Shown in pieces: positions 15,135 through 16,362 of a stretch of DNA of 16,362 nt. A program made the position numbers and the translations under genes. The notes beneath the pieces were generated by a model. It saw only the letters and a program-made list of their open reading frames with translations. It was not told where the DNA came from and made no database searches. Origin of the DNA: Bacillota bacterium (GTDB lineage Bacteria > Bacillota > Clostridia > Christensenellales > SZUA-584); contig JAEYPO010000005.1 in assembly GCA_023410595.1 (NCBI GenBank), forward strand, positions 1-16,362, read 5' to 3'. The first letter of the stretch is position 1, and each line of letters begins with the position of its first letter.

Positions 15135-16362
15135 TTATTTATCCAAACTCTTCATCGTTGGGAACAACAACACATCCCTGATAGCGGGTGAATCAGTCAG
15201 TAACATCACTAGACGGTCGATGCCGTAGCCGATGCCTCCTGTGGGGGGCATACCGATTTCCAAGGCGTTCAGGAAATCCTCGTCGGTGTGGTTGGCTTCT
15301 TCGTCCCCTGCGGCGAAAGCTTCTTCCTGTGCGGCGAAGCGGGCACGCTGGTCAATGGGATCGTTCAGCTCGGAGTATGCATTACACATCTCCCAGGAAT
15401 TCATAAACAACTCAAAACGCTCTACATAATCGGGCTTGTCCGGTTTTCTCTTGGTAAGAGGAGAAATGTCTACCGGATGGTCCATGATAAAGGTAGGCTG
15501 TTTTAAATGTTCTTCTACAAACTCTTCGAAGAAGAGATTTAAGATATCGCCCTTTTTGTGGCGATCTTCGTAATGTACTTGCTTTTCATCTGCAATCTTC
15601 TTAGCAGCTTCGGTATCAGCAATCTGGTCAAAGTCCACACCAGCATATTTCTTAACAGCTTCTACCATGGTGAGACGCTCAAAAGGCTTGCCTAAGTCAA
15701 TTTCCAAATCACCATATTTAATGGTGGTGGTTCCGCATACTTCCTTTGCCAGGTAACGGAACATATTCTCAGTAAGGTCCATCATGCCGTAGTAATCCGT
15801 ATATGCCTGATAGAGCTCCATTAGGGTGAATTCCGGATTATGTCTGGTATCCAGACCTTCATTACGGAATACTCGTCCTATTTCATACACTTTTTCCAAA
15901 CCACCCACAATCAGACGCTTCAAATAAAGCTCCAGGGAAATACGAAGTTTTACATCTTCATCCAGTGCATTATAATGGGTGTTAAAGGGTCTTGCTGCAG
16001 CTCCCCCTGCATTGGATACCAGCATGGGAGTTTCCACTTCCATAAAACCCTGTTCGTCCAGATAACGGCGGATAGAGCTGATGATTTTACTTCTCTTGAT
16101 AAATGTCTCTTTCACATCAGCGTTCATGATTAAGTCTGTATAACGCTGTCTGTAACGGATATCTGTATTTGTTAATCCATGAAACTTCTCAGGCAGAATC
16201 TGTAAGCTTTTACTTAACAGAGTAATTGCTGAAGCATGGATGGATATTTCACCAGTCTTGGTTTTGAAAACTTCGCCCTTAATACCAATGATATCGCCTA
16301 CATCATACTTCTTAAAGTCTGTATAGGATTCTTCTCCGATATTGTCTCTTGCCACATAGGAC
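15135..16362 (-). CDS. lysS: Lysyl-tRNA synthetase, class II (5' end outside window)
   Basis: About 408 codons of a class II aminoacyl-tRNA synthetase; the frame is still open at the right edge. Roughly 95 N-terminal residues, including much of the anticodon-binding OB fold, are missing relative to the usual length of about 500. Motif 1 (FMEVETPML), motif 2 (FRNEGLDTRHNPEFT) and motif 3 (GGIGYGIDRL, about 35 residues from the C-terminus) are all present, as is the HxxKPxR-like LysRS region (ISPLTKRKPDKP). The enzyme charges tRNA-Lys with lysine using ATP in the cytoplasm. The apparent first codon GTG at 16353-16355 is internal (…SYVARDNIG…), not a start. Base composition is clearly richer in G+C than the neighbouring genes, as expected of a highly expressed core gene next to acquired DNA. 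A terminator follows at 14981-15023. Confidence 0.95.
   Translation of the reverse strand, partial: SYVARDNIGEESYTDFKKYDVGDIIGIKGEVFKTKTGEISIHASAITLLSKSLQILPEKFHGLTNTDIRYRQRYTDLIMNADVKETFIKRSKIISSIRRYLDEQGFMEVETPMLVSNAGGAAARPFNTHYNALDEDVKLRISLELYLKRLIVGGLEKVYEIGRVFRNEGLDTRHNPEFTLMELYQAYTDYYGMMDLTENMFRYLAKEVCGTTTIKYGDLEIDLGKPFERLTMVEAVKKYAGVDFDQIADTEAAKKIADEKQVHYEDRHKKGDILNLFFEEFVEEHLKQPTFIMDHPVDISPLTKRKPDKPDYVERFELFMNSWEMCNAYSELNDPIDQRARFAAQEEAFAAGDEEANHTDEDFLNALEIGMPPTGGIGYGIDRLVMLLTDSPAIRDVLLFPTMKSLDK

Noticed and set aside
15188..15506. Several plus-strand open frames opposite lysS
   Set aside because: They overlap one another and the conserved lysS coding region, and reflect only its codon composition.
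1..16362. CRISPR array, tRNA or rRNA genes
   Set aside because: No regularly spaced repeats of about 30 bases and no cloverleaf or rRNA-like sequence were seen on either strand.

Overview
This window looks like a chromosomal segment of a low-GC Firmicute, most probably a Lachnospiraceae-type Clostridium. The evidence is the style of the LysRS sequence, strong GGAGG-type ribosome binding sites, AT-rich genes, and XRE/DUF4143 genes of the kind common in gut Clostridia. This assignment is inference from sequence style; no database search was run. Every gene I can support lies on the minus strand, so transcription runs from high to low coordinates.

Layout from the right end: (1) 15135-16362, the 3' part of lysS (lysyl-tRNA synthetase), visibly more GC-rich than the rest, followed by an intrinsic terminator at 14981-15023. 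(2) 14334-14834, a GNAT acetyltransferase. About 200 bases with no recognisable gene follow. (3) 13367-14120, the remnant of a DUF4143-type AAA ATPase broken by two single-base deletions. (4) 13098-13366, non-coding, with short direct repeats and an extended -10 promoter. (5) 12892-13052, a small XRE-type regulator with a one-base deletion. (6) 1981-12865, a compact six-gene run, continued by a PLD nuclease (1073-1969) and a 96-residue unknown protein (766-1056). (7) 1-667, the start of a SAM-dependent methyltransferase running off the left edge.

The centrepiece is a DNA-phosphorothioation defence cassette of the Ssp kind. The modification half, in transcription order, is an SspD-like PAPS-reductase-family protein, an SspB-like DUF4007 protein, a large SspC-like P-loop ATPase and a PLP-dependent cysteine desulfurase in the SspA/DndA role. 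The second half is a DEAD/DEAH helicase, a GHKL (Hsp90/MutL-like) ATPase and a single-HKD phospholipase D-fold nuclease. It resembles the SspFGH module reported to attack DNA lacking the modification. The genes are separated by 1-12 bases or overlap by 8, and several stop codons sit inside the next gene's Shine-Dalgarno sequence, so this is clearly one transcription unit.

The proposed division of labour: the desulfurase takes sulfur from cysteine; the SspD-like protein, with its own dicluster ferredoxin domain, activates and transfers it to the DNA backbone; the SspB- and SspC-like proteins select and open the site; the helicase, GHKL ATPase and PLD nuclease act on incoming unmodified DNA. 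The departures from the usual picture are the zinc-ribbon plus ferredoxin architecture of the SspD-like protein, a desulfurase of the RxGxHCA class rather than the IscS class, a disrupted regulator at the head of the operon and an unrecognised small gene at its tail.
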